Part shown: piece by piece, positions 24,265 to 32,552 of the stretch | Position numbering within the stretch: position 1 is the first letter of the stretch | Layout of the letters: each line of letters starts with the position of its first letter | NCBI RefSeq assembly: GCF_014323705.1 | Contig: NZ_JABVEC010000042.1 | Coordinates: forward strand, 1 to 64,000 | Direction of reading: 5' to 3' | Length of the DNA: 64,000 bases | DNA from: Actinomadura alba | GTDB taxonomy: Bacteria > Actinomycetota > Actinomycetes > Streptosporangiales > Streptosporangiaceae | The notes under the pieces: model-generated | What the model saw: the letters and a program-made list of their open reading frames with translations, nothing else | What the model was told of the DNA's origin: nothing | The model's database searches: none | Translations under genes and position numbers: made by a program

Positions 24265-25798
24265 GGGGCTCCTCTCCGGACCTGGCCGCGATGGCGGCCA
24301 TGATCTGTTCTTCGGTCACGTCGGCGCCGGCCAGCTCCGCCACGACCGCTCCGTCCCTCAGCACGAGGATCCGGTCCGAGGCGGACACGAGCTCCTCGAG
24401 GTCCGAGGAGATCAGTAGCACGCCCAGGCCCGCACCGGCCAGCTCCTCGATCAAGGTCTGCACCTCCGCCTTGGCGCCGACGTCGATGCCCCGGGTGGGT
24501 TCGTCGAGCAGCAGCGCCTTGGGACTCATGGCCAGCCAGCGGGCCAGCAGTACCTTCTGCTGGTTGCCGCCGGACAGCTCCGACACCCGCTGGTGGGGGG
24601 ATGCCGCCTTGATCCGCAGCCGTCGCATGAACGTCTCCACGACCCGGTCGATCCGGGCGTCCGACACGACGCCCGCCCGGGCCAGGCGCGGCAGCGCCGC
24701 CAGTGCGATGTTCTCCCGCACCGACAGCGTGGGCACGATGCCCTCGGCCTTTCGGTCCTCGGGCAGCATGCTGACGCCGGCCCGGATCGCCCCCGCCGTG
24801 GAGCGACGCCGCAGCGGGACGCCGGCCACGATCACCTCGCCCGCGTCCACCGGCATCGCCCCGACGATCGCCTTGGCCGTCTCGGTGCGGCCGGCACCGA
24901 GCAACCCCCCGAGACCGACCACCTCACCCCGGCGCACTTCTATCGACACGTCCCGCAGGACATGCCTGCGCGCCAGGCCCCGGGTCTCCACGACCGGCAC
25001 CGGGGCCGCGCCGTCCGGCGTCCTCGCCGGGCCGGCCGAGCCGACCGCCCGAACCTCGGCGAGATCGCGGCCGAGCATGAGCGAGATGAGCCGGAGCCGG
25101 TCGAGGCCGGCGAGCGGCCCTGTGTGCGCGACCTTTCCGTCCCGTAGCACCGTCACCCGGTCGCAGATCTGGTAGAGCTCCTCCAGCCGGTGACTGACGT
25201 AGACGGTCGAGATCCCTCGGTCGCGCAGCTCGCCGATGACACCGAACAGCGTCGCGACCTCGCGCGGCTCCAGCGACGACGTGGGCTCGTCCATGATCAC
25301 TACCCGTGCGTCGACGGAGACGGCGCGGGCCAGCGCCACCATCTGCTGGGCGCCCACGCTGAGCGAGCGCAACGGGCGCCGTACGTCCACGCTCAGGCCG
25401 TAGCCGGCCAGAACGTGTTCGGCCTGGGCGTGCAGCCGGGGCAGATCGATGCCGCCGAGACGGCCCCGTGGTTCGTGCCCCAGCAGCAGGTTGCGGGCCA
25501 CGCTCATCAGCGGGATGAGATTGACCTCCTGATAGATGGTCGAGATCCCGGCCCGCTGCGCCTCCAGCGGCGTGCCGAAGGCGACCGGCCGGCCGTGAAG
25601 GCGCAGCCGCCCGCCGTCCGGCCGGTGCACACCGGTGAGGACCTTGACCAGCGTCGACTTCCCCGCGCCGTTCTCGCCGACGAGGGCGTGCACCTCTCCG
25701 GGCCCGAGGGACAACGACACCTGGTCGAGGGCGAGGACCCCGGGAAACCGTTTGGAGACCTCCGTCGCCTCCAGCACCGGTTCTGTGCTCTTCGTCAT
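24257..25798 (-). CDS. Sugar ABC transporter ATPase, two cassettes (YtfR/RbsA type)
   Basis: 513 residues from ATG 25798. Two fused ATP-binding cassettes: the first has Walker A GENGAGKSTLVK, Q-loop TIYQEVNL, signature LSVGAQQMVALARA and Walker B VVIMDEPTSSLEP; the second is the degenerate carbohydrate type with LGGLLGAGRTETAK, signature LSGGNQQKVLLARW and LLLDEPTRGIDV. This is the standard layout for importers of monosaccharides. It lies between the binding protein and the two permeases. A close paralogue at 30817-32328 stands alone (see findings). Confidence 0.92.
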   Translation of the reverse strand: MTKSTEPVLEATEVSKRFPGVLALDQVSLSLGPGEVHALVGENGAGKSTLVKVLTGVHRPDGGRLRLHGRPVAFGTPLEAQRAGISTIYQEVNLIPLMSVARNLLLGHEPRGRLGGIDLPRLHAQAEHVLAGYGLSVDVRRPLRSLSVGAQQMVALARAVSVDARVVIMDEPTSSLEPREVATLFGVIGELRDRGISTVYVSHRLEELYQICDRVTVLRDGKVAHTGPLAGLDRLRLISLMLGRDLAEVRAVGSAGPARTPDGAAPVPVVETRGLARRHVLRDVSIEVRRGEVVGLGGLLGAGRTETAKAIVGAMPVDAGEVIVAGVPLRRRSTAGAIRAGVSMLPEDRKAEGIVPTLSVRENIALAALPRLARAGVVSDARIDRVVETFMRRLRIKAASPHQRVSELSGGNQQKVLLARWLAMSPKALLLDEPTRGIDVGAKAEVQTLIEELAGAGLGVLLISSDLEELVSASDRILVLRDGAVVAELAGADVTEEQIMAAIAARSGEEPHG

Positions 25799-25812
25799 CC
25801 TCGGCGGCCCCG

Positions 25813-26889
25813 TCAGTAGGCCTGGGAGAGGGAGTCCTTGGCATTGGCCGTGGTGTACTCCCGGTCGCTGATGATGACCTTCTCGGGAATCGGCTCGCCG
25901 TCGAGGAACTTCTGGGTGGTGGAGAAGGCCAGCGGGCCGAACCGCGGGTTGGACTCGATGACCGACTGCAGCCAGCCGTCGACGATGCCCCGCACCGCGC
26001 CCCGGGTGCCGTCGATCGAGACGATCTTGACCTCGCCGGGCTTCTTGCCCGCTCCCTTGAGGGCGGTCACCGCGCCGAGCGCCATCTCGTCGTTCTCCGC
26101 GTAGATGCCGTTGATGTCCGGGTTGGACTGAATGAGCTGCTCGGTAACCTGCTGCCCCTTCTCTCGGGCGAATTCCCCGGTCTGCTCGAAGGAGATCTGG
26201 ATACCCGGCGCCTTCTCCCTGACGCGGTCCTTGAAGCCGTTGGTGCGTTCGGTGGTCACGTTGTTGCCGGGCGCTCCGAGCAGGATCGCCACCTTCCCCT
26301 TCCCGCCGAGTGTCTGCGTCATCTGGTCCGCCGCGCGCTTGCCCTGTTCGTAGAAGTCCGACCCGATGAAGGTCAGATAGTCACCGCAGGGCTTCGCGTT
26401 GATCTTGCGATCGATGGTGATGATCGGGATCTTCTTGGCCGCCGCCTGCTGCAGCACGGGCTCCCAGCCGTCGGAGTTCAGGGGTGCGATGACGAGCAGC
26501 CGGGCGCCCTGGGCCATGAGCTGCTGGACGTCGGTGATCTGCTTGGAGAACTGCGACTGGGCGTTGGTCACCTTGAGCTTGGTGATGCCCAGCCTGGCCG
26601 CCTCGTCCTTGATCGACTTGGTTTCGGCGATCCGGAACGGGTTGGCCTCCTTCTCCGACTGGGAGAAGCCGACCGTCGCGGACTTGAGGTCGAACTTCGT
26701 GCCGCCGAACCTGTCGAGAGTGCATGTGGCGCCGGCCGGGCCGGTGGGCTGCTGGGCGACCTGCCGGCCCTGGTCGGCACCGGCCGCCGGCTCGGGATCG
26801 CTGTCCTCGGACTTGGCGCAGCCGGCGGCCGCGAGCACCGCGGCCAGAGCGAGAGCCATCGCCCGCGGGCGGGGGGCGTGTCGCATCAT
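25813..26889 (-). CDS. Sugar-binding lipoprotein (YtfQ-like)
   Basis: 358 residues from ATG 26889 (a second ATG follows at once). The signal peptide ALALAAVLAAAGC ends in a lipobox with Cys near residue 24. The mature domain is a Peripla_BP_4 fold: ATVGFSQSEKEANPFRIAETKSI at its start, LVIAPLNSDGWEPVLQQA, IITIDRKIN, GDYLTFIGSDFYEQGKRAA and ENDEMALGAVTALKGAG. The GFSQ-x-x-x-x-NP-F-R start and the Cys pair (in ATCTL and AKPCGDY) are features of the furanose-specific YtfQ subgroup. First gene of the four-gene transporter operon, which then runs into the GH127-like enzyme. Confidence 0.9.
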   Translation of the reverse strand: MMRHAPRPRAMALALAAVLAAAGCAKSEDSDPEPAAGADQGRQVAQQPTGPAGATCTLDRFGGTKFDLKSATVGFSQSEKEANPFRIAETKSIKDEAARLGITKLKVTNAQSQFSKQITDVQQLMAQGARLLVIAPLNSDGWEPVLQQAAAKKIPIITIDRKINAKPCGDYLTFIGSDFYEQGKRAADQMTQTLGGKGKVAILLGAPGNNVTTERTNGFKDRVREKAPGIQISFEQTGEFAREKGQQVTEQLIQSNPDINGIYAENDEMALGAVTALKGAGKKPGEVKIVSIDGTRGAVRGIVDGWLQSVIESNPRFGPLAFSTTQKFLDGEPIPEKVIISDREYTTANAKDSLSQAY

Positions 26890-26961
26890 GGGTTCCTTCC
26901 CGGGTGACGCGGGAGAACGAGTCCGTCCCGCGGTGATCCTGCAGTTGGTCGCGTCATGGCG

Positions 26962-26994
26962 GGCGGAGGGGGCGAGGTCGCCGCCCCCTCCGCC
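26962..26994 (-). terminator. Hairpin terminator after the GH2 gene
   Basis: ggcggagggggcg (26962-26974) pairs perfectly with cgccccctccgcc (26982-26994) around a seven-base loop. It lies just past the stop of the minus-strand GH2 gene and before the binding-protein gene, so the GH2 gene and the transporter are probably separate units, with some read-through possible. Confidence 0.65.
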
Positions 26995-27004
26995 AGTTCC
27001 AAGG

Positions 27005-29638
27005 TCAGGAGGTCCCGCAGGCCACGGCCGGCCCGTGGATCAGCTCCTGGTTGGCCGCCCGCACCCGGGCGGCATCGGGCTTGGTCACCTCGCGGTCGTA
27101 GGTCATCAGCCCGTTCAGCTCGGTCTCGACGTCGGTGGTCTGTGTGTAGATCGCCGCGCTGAGCCCGTTACAGCTGCGCAGCTCACGCAGCCGCTGGTTC
27201 ATGAGTACGTAGCGGTCGGTGAGCGCCTTCGGGTCGGGTTCCACGGCGTAGCCCCAGCCGCCACCCGACCAGGTGTGCCCGATCACCGGCAGCCCGAGAC
27301 CGCCGTACTCGCCGAGCACCGAGGCCCGGGTGGCGCTTGGCGCTCCCGGAGTGCCGGGGCCGGGATAGATGTGGAAGTCCATCACGTCCCCGTTGCCGCC
27401 GTCGACAGCACCGCAGCAGTTGATCCCGCTCATGTTGTTCACGAGCCGTGAGGGGTCCCACTGCTTGACCATGTCCGCGATGCGCGCTTGGTCGTACTGG
27501 CCCCAGCCTTCGTTGAACGGCACCCACATCACGATGGAGGGATGGCTTCGGTGCTGGTCGACCAGCGTGCGCAGCTCGGTCTCGAACTGAGTCCGCTCGG
27601 CGCTGTCCGGGGTACTGAACATCGATGGCATGTCCTGCCAGACCAGCAGGCCGAGCCGGTCGGCCCAGTAGTACCAGCGGTCGGGCTCGACCTTGACGTG
27701 CTTGCGCACCGCGTTGAAGCCGAGCAGCTTGGTCTGCTCGAGGTCGTACCGCAGGGCCGAGTCGGTCGGGGCCGTGTAGATGCCGTCCGGCCAGAAGCCC
27801 TGGTCGAGCGGGCCGATCTGGAAGACGGGCTTGCCGTTGAGCGTCATCCGGCGGACGCCGTCCACCTGGCTGACGCCCACTGTGCGCATGCCGAAGTAGC
27901 CGCCCACCTTGTCGAGTTTCCGGCCGTCGGCGTCGACGAGCGTGACGTCGAGGTCGTACAGGAACGGTTGTTCCGGCGACCACAGCTTCGGCCGCGGCAC
28001 GGGGAGCCGCAGCTCCGTGCCCGGTCGGCCGCTGATGGTGCCGACCACGCGATCGCCGTCCCTGGCCCTGACGACGGCGGTCGCGCCGGAGGCGGACTGT
28101 GCCTGGACGGTGACCCGCAACGCCGCATCGGCCACGTCCGGCGTCGTTCGCACGCCGGTGACGTGCGTGTCGGCGACCGGCTCGATCCAGACCGACTGCC
28201 AGATGCCCGACGCCGGGGTGTAGAAGATGCCGCCCGGGGTCTTGCGCTGCTTGCCGACCGCCTGGCCGCCCAGATCCGTCGGGTCGTACACGCCGACGAT
28301 GAGCTCCTGGGCGACGCCGGGCTTGAGCGCGTCGGTCACGTCGACGCTGAACCGATCGTAGCCGCCCGTGTGGGTGGTCACCCGCGTGCCGTTGACGTAC
28401 ACGGTGCTCTGCCAGTCGACGGCGTCCAGGTGCAGCAGCAGGCGCTGCCCGCGCTCGCGCCAGCCGTTCGGCACGGTGAACGTACGGCGGTACCACATGC
28501 GGTCCTCACCACGGCCTATCCCGGACAGCGCCGACTCGGCCGGGAACGGCACGACGATGCGCTCGGCGAGGTCACGCCCGACCGGGGGCGCCTCCCCGGC
28601 CCGCGCTGCCGCGAACTGCCAGGTGCCGTTGAGGCTCTGCCACTTGGGACGGGTCAGCTGGGGACGGGGATAGTCGGGCAGCGGCCGGGCCGGGTCGACC
28701 TTGCCGGCCCACCGGGTCTTGATGGAGTAGGTCGATTCGTTGGCCACGGCGACGTGCTTGAACGGCTCGACCGCCGCGCCGTCGTGGGTGGTGAGACCGC
28801 CGGCGCCGTCGTAGGAGATCCTGATCCCGCTACCGGCCTGACGCGGGATGGGGTGCTCGAGTTTCAGGGTGAGCACCGATGGGTCGCCGGAAGCGAGCGA
28901 GAGAGCGGCGATGGGCCACGCGGTGCCCCCCACGGAGAGTCGGAGATGCTCGCGCGCACCCGCGGGCGGCGGCGTGAGCGCGCTGTCGAAGCCGAGGGCG
29001 ACGGTGTCGCCGGCCTCTGCCACCGCCGCGGTCGACGGGCCGGCGGGCACGAAGCCGTCCGGCGGGGTGAACGCCGCGGCGGGCACGATCTCCTTGGGCA
29101 CGCTCGGGCTCTGCCAGCGCAGCCGCAGGTTCGAGCCGCCGTGGTGCTCGAAGTGCTCGATCTTTATGTCGTACTTCTGCCCGGCTTGCAACGCGATCGG
29201 CTCGCCGATCTTCTCGATGTCCCAGTTGTCGACCCAGTTGTCGATGATCAGGCGGTCGTTCACCCAGAGCCGGAACCCGTTGTCGCCGATCATCGAGAAG
29301 GTGTACGGCTCGGAGAACCGCGGCTGGATCCGGCCCGTCCAGCGCACGGTGACGTTGTCGTTTCGCCCGGTCAACTCCCTGAGCGTGCCTTCGAGGTCGG
29401 GGAACTCGATGTTGGGATCGAGCACGGTCGCCTTGAGCTCGTGGAAGTCGAACGCTCCGGGCCCGGAGCTCAGGTGGTAGTCGCCGCGCAGCCCGTGGCG
29501 TTCGGTGCCGTCGGCGGTCGTGGGGCTCGTCGGTTTGGTCGCGGCCGTCGCGACGGCGGCCGGGACGACGACACCTTGCATTGCGAGAGTGATGAGCAGG
29601 ACCAGCAGCACGTGCGGGCTGCGTCGCTTCGCTTTCAT
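27005..29638 (-). CDS. Secreted PA14-GH2 glycoside hydrolase
   Basis: 877 residues from ATG 29638. A Sec signal peptide (KAKRRSPHVLLVLLITLAMQ, then AATK) comes first, then a PA14 domain (about residues 50-190; RFSEPYTFSMIGDNGFRLWVND, KIEHFEHHGGSNLRLRW), an Ig-like stretch, a GH2 sugar-binding jelly roll (WYRRTFTVP, LLHLDAVDWQSTVYVNG), an Ig-like GH2 domain and the TIM barrel. Acid/base Glu710 is in FNEGWG and nucleophile Glu777 in GEYGG. PA14 inserts bind glycans. The substrate could be a beta-galactoside, glucuronide, or beta-L-arabinoside-type linkage; proximity to GH127 and a furanose transporter suggests arabinose-rich plant glycans (inference). Confidence 0.88.
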   Translation of the reverse strand: MKAKRRSPHVLLVLLITLAMQGVVVPAAVATAATKPTSPTTADGTERHGLRGDYHLSSGPGAFDFHELKATVLDPNIEFPDLEGTLRELTGRNDNVTVRWTGRIQPRFSEPYTFSMIGDNGFRLWVNDRLIIDNWVDNWDIEKIGEPIALQAGQKYDIKIEHFEHHGGSNLRLRWQSPSVPKEIVPAAAFTPPDGFVPAGPSTAAVAEAGDTVALGFDSALTPPPAGAREHLRLSVGGTAWPIAALSLASGDPSVLTLKLEHPIPRQAGSGIRISYDGAGGLTTHDGAAVEPFKHVAVANESTYSIKTRWAGKVDPARPLPDYPRPQLTRPKWQSLNGTWQFAAARAGEAPPVGRDLAERIVVPFPAESALSGIGRGEDRMWYRRTFTVPNGWRERGQRLLLHLDAVDWQSTVYVNGTRVTTHTGGYDRFSVDVTDALKPGVAQELIVGVYDPTDLGGQAVGKQRKTPGGIFYTPASGIWQSVWIEPVADTHVTGVRTTPDVADAALRVTVQAQSASGATAVVRARDGDRVVGTISGRPGTELRLPVPRPKLWSPEQPFLYDLDVTLVDADGRKLDKVGGYFGMRTVGVSQVDGVRRMTLNGKPVFQIGPLDQGFWPDGIYTAPTDSALRYDLEQTKLLGFNAVRKHVKVEPDRWYYWADRLGLLVWQDMPSMFSTPDSAERTQFETELRTLVDQHRSHPSIVMWVPFNEGWGQYDQARIADMVKQWDPSRLVNNMSGINCCGAVDGGNGDVMDFHIYPGPGTPGAPSATRASVLGEYGGLGLPVIGHTWSGGGWGYAVEPDPKALTDRYVLMNQRLRELRSCNGLSAAIYTQTTDVETELNGLMTYDREVTKPDAARVRAANQELIHGPAVACGTS

Positions 29639-29899
29639 CCCAGAAGATCCTCTTCGGGCAGGGGGTGGACGGGATCGCAGGACGGACCGAATCGGAAAGA
29701 TATGAACCGTTGGCCGACCTCAATCAAGCACCGGATGATCGAAGGAGTCAAGAGATTCCGATCAAATTCGGTCACGAACGATCCGAACCTGTCTCGTGAC
29801 AGCGAAGTCGCGCGCCCGGGAGCGGGAGGGCCTGCGACTGACTACGATCGCAATTGGCCAGATGGTTTCGTTACGGCGGGTAAGCCGAGTGGGGGGACC
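29639..29899. promoter_or_regulatory. Divergent promoter region of GH2 and DeoR genes
   Basis: 261 bases of locally AT-richer sequence (for example around 29692-29775) between two divergent genes. Related words such as ccgaatcgg, ttccgatcaaattcgg and cgatccgaac recur and could form the DeoR operator, but no clean palindrome stands out. Confidence 0.35.
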
Positions 29900-30706
29900 T
29901 TGAGCGACACCCAGGGATCGGCGGACGGCCGCAAACCGGTGTTCGCCGCGGAACGCCGGCAGCGCATTCTCGAGCTCGTCCGCGCCAACGGCGCGGTCTC
30001 GCTGCGGGAACTCGCGCAGTCGGTGCAGTCCTCCGAGGTCACCGTGCGGCGCGACGTGCGGGCACTCGAGTCGGCCGGCCTGCTCAACCGCCACCACGGC
30101 GGAGCCTCGCTGCCGGGCGAGCTGTCCCGCGAGCCCACGTACGTGCAGAAGGCCCAGGTGGCCTCGGCGGAGAAGGCGGCCATCGCCGATCTGGCGGCAT
30201 CGCTGGTCGAGGACGGTGACGCCATCGTGATCGGACCGGGCACGACGACACAGGCGCTGGCGCAGCGGCTGACCAAGCACACCGAGCTCGCCGTCGTCAC
30301 CAACTCACTGCTCGTGGCGCAGGCCCTGGCCGGCTCCCCGCGCATCGAGGTCGTGCTGACCGGCGGCACGCTGCGCGGCTCGATCCACGCCGTCGTCGGC
30401 AGCGCCGCCGAGCACTCGCTCGCCGGGCTGCGGGTGCGCCGGGCCTTCATCTCGGGCAACGGGCTCACCGCCGAACGCGGGCTCTCCACGCCGAACGTGC
30501 AGGTGGCCAGCATCGACAGGGCTCTCGCGGCCGCCGCCGAAGAGGTCGTGGTGCTCGCCGACCACACCAAGATCGGTACCGACACGATGGTGCAGACCGT
30601 GCCGGCCGAGCAGATCGACCACCTGGTCACCGAGGACGCGGCGCCCCGGGAGGAACTGGACGAGCTGAGCGGCCGAGGCGTACGTCTGCACATCGCCAGG
30701 CTCTGA
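29900..30706 (+). CDS. DeoR/GlpR-family transcriptional regulator
   Basis: 268 residues from TTG 29900, preceded by ggggggac. No ATG or GTG in this frame gives a sensible start; the helix-turn-helix begins 18 residues in. N-terminal DeoR HTH (RRQRILELVRANGAVSLRELAQSVQSSEVTVRRDVRALESAGLLNRHHGGA) and a C-terminal sugar-phosphate-sensing domain (IGPGTTTQALAQRL, AVVTNSLLVAQAL, LTGGTLRGSIHAVVG, VVVLADHTKIG). It is divergent from the GH2 gene and followed by an orphan sugar ATPase, so it probably controls the arabinose-type island. Confidence 0.9.
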   Translation: MSDTQGSADGRKPVFAAERRQRILELVRANGAVSLRELAQSVQSSEVTVRRDVRALESAGLLNRHHGGASLPGELSREPTYVQKAQVASAEKAAIADLAASLVEDGDAIVIGPGTTTQALAQRLTKHTELAVVTNSLLVAQALAGSPRIEVVLTGGTLRGSIHAVVGSAAEHSLAGLRVRRAFISGNGLTAERGLSTPNVQVASIDRALAAAAEEVVVLADHTKIGTDTMVQTVPAEQIDHLVTEDAAPREELDELSGRGVRLHIARL

Positions 30707-30816
30707 GACCGGTTCTGATCGACCGTGCCCGGAATGGGGCCCCGGCTGTAACAGAATCGTTCCATAATCCGATCACCGTCAGGGCGACCGGTGCGGCGAC
30801 TCCCAGGAGGCACCTC

Positions 30817-32328
30817 GTGGCAGAAAGAATCCTCGAAGCCGCCGGAGTGCTCAAGACCTTCCCGGGCGTCCGGGCCCTGGACCATGTCTCCCTGACGTTC
30901 GGCCCAGGCGAGGTGCACGCGATCGCCGGGGAGAACGGCGCGGGCAAGTCGACACTGGTCAAGGTGCTGTCCGGCGTGTGCCGGCCGGACGCCGGGGTGC
31001 TGCGCTACCAGGGCCTGCGGCTGAACCTCACGGGTCCACTCGACGCCCAGCGGATCGGGATCACGGCCGTCCACCAGGCCACGAACCTCGTCCCGCAGAT
31101 GAGCATCGCCCGCAACCTCTTCCTCGGTCAGGAACCCCGCAGCCGGTTGGGCCTGATCGACCTCGCCCGCATGCACGCCGAGGCCGAGGAGATCGTCAGC
31201 GGGTACGGTCTGCGCGTCGACGTCCGCCGCCCGCTGCGATCGCTTCCCGCGGGTGCGCGGCAACTCGTCGCGCTCGCCCGCGCCTCCGCCACCGGCGCAC
31301 GGGTCGTCATCATGGACGAGCCGACCTCGGCGCTGGAGCCGCCGGAGATCCGGACACTTTTCGAGACCGTCACGGCCCTGCGCGCGCAGGGCCGGTCGAT
31401 CATCTATGTCAGCCACCGGCTCGAGGAACTCTACGAGATCTGCGACCTGGTGTCGGTGCTCCGCGACGGCAAGGTGGTGCACACCGGCCCGCTGGCCGGC
31501 CTCGACCGTTCCCGGCTGGTGTCGCTCATGCTGGGCCGCAGCCCGGTCCGCGCTCCGGCGCCGGCGCCCACGGGCGTGCCGGCGGGACCCGGGGATCCGC
31601 CGCTCCTTCAGGCCATCGGCCTGACCCGCAAGCACGTGCTCGCCGACGTTTCGATCGCACTCCGCGAGGGTGAGGTCCTCGGCCTCGGCGGGCTGCTCGG
31701 CGCGGGCCGTACCGAGACGGCGAAGGCGATCGCCGGCGCCCTGCCGCTGGACTCCGGGCAGGTGACGGTGGCCGGTACGCCCCTGCGGCGGTCCATCACC
31801 GGCGCCATCCGAGCCGGGGTCAGCATGCTGCCGGAGAACCGGAGGACCGAGGGGATCGTGCCCGCTCTCTCCATTCGCGACAACATCGCGCTCGCCGCGC
31901 TGCCCCGCCTGTCGCGTTTCGGAGTGGTGTCCAACACCCGCATCGACCGGGTCGTGGAGACGTTCATGCGACGGCTGCGAATCAAGGCCGTCTCACCGCG
32001 CCAGCGGGTGTCGGAACTGTCCGGCGGCAACCAGCAGAAGGTGCTGCTGGCCCGCTGGCTCGCCATGCATCCCAGGGTGCTGCTGCTCGACGAGCCCACC
32101 CGCGGGGTGGACATCGGCACCAAGGCCGAGGTGCAGGACCTTCTCGACGAGCTGGCGGTCGACGGGCTCGCCGTCCTGCTGATCTCCTCGGATCTGGACG
32201 AGCTGGTGGACGGCTGCGACCGCGTCGTGGTGCTGCGCGACGGCGCCATCGTGACGGAGCTGTCGGGCTCCGAGATCACCGAGGACGGCATCATCTCCGC
32301 GATGACCTCGGCCCGATCCGACGGCTGA
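30817..32328 (+). CDS. Orphan sugar ABC ATPase, two cassettes, altered first site
   Basis: 503 residues from GTG 30817 with AGGAGG upstream. Closely parallels the ATPase at 24257-25798 along its whole length (for example GYGL-VDVRRPLRSL, YVSHRLEELY-ICD, DGKV-HTGPLAGLDR, FMRRLRIKA-SP-QRVSELSGGNQQKVLLARWLAM). Walker A GENGAGKSTLVK and both Walker B motifs are intact. But the first cassette's Q-loop reads VHQATNL in place of YQEVNL, and its signature reads LPAGARQLVALARA. No permease or binding protein is beside it. It may replace the other ATPase on the same permeases, or be a decaying duplicate. Confidence 0.88.
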   Translation: MAERILEAAGVLKTFPGVRALDHVSLTFGPGEVHAIAGENGAGKSTLVKVLSGVCRPDAGVLRYQGLRLNLTGPLDAQRIGITAVHQATNLVPQMSIARNLFLGQEPRSRLGLIDLARMHAEAEEIVSGYGLRVDVRRPLRSLPAGARQLVALARASATGARVVIMDEPTSALEPPEIRTLFETVTALRAQGRSIIYVSHRLEELYEICDLVSVLRDGKVVHTGPLAGLDRSRLVSLMLGRSPVRAPAPAPTGVPAGPGDPPLLQAIGLTRKHVLADVSIALREGEVLGLGGLLGAGRTETAKAIAGALPLDSGQVTVAGTPLRRSITGAIRAGVSMLPENRRTEGIVPALSIRDNIALAALPRLSRFGVVSNTRIDRVVETFMRRLRIKAVSPRQRVSELSGGNQQKVLLARWLAMHPRVLLLDEPTRGVDIGTKAEVQDLLDELAVDGLAVLLISSDLDELVDGCDRVVVLRDGAIVTELSGSEITEDGIISAMTSARSDG

Positions 32329-32552
32329 GCCCGGCGAACCGCTCGCACCGGTCCAGCGCGCCTGACCGCTGACCTGCTCACCTCGCCGGATACCGTGTGC
32401 ACGCCACCAGCCGGGCCCGGAGCATCACCGGCGACTCCAGCGGCGCGGCGCCTGAAGCGCTCCAAAGGTATTTCGCCCCAGATCTTGTGTCTCCCGGGCT
32501 CGTGGGCCAGATTTGATCAACTGTGCCCTCCCACGAGCTCCCGGAGCCCTCC

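Noticed and set aside
27488..29899. Very long plus-strand open frame opposite the GH2 gene, in frame with the DeoR gene
   Set aside because: It is the antisense shadow of a high-GC gene; composition is not protein-like and the DeoR start at TTG 29900 has its own ribosome site.
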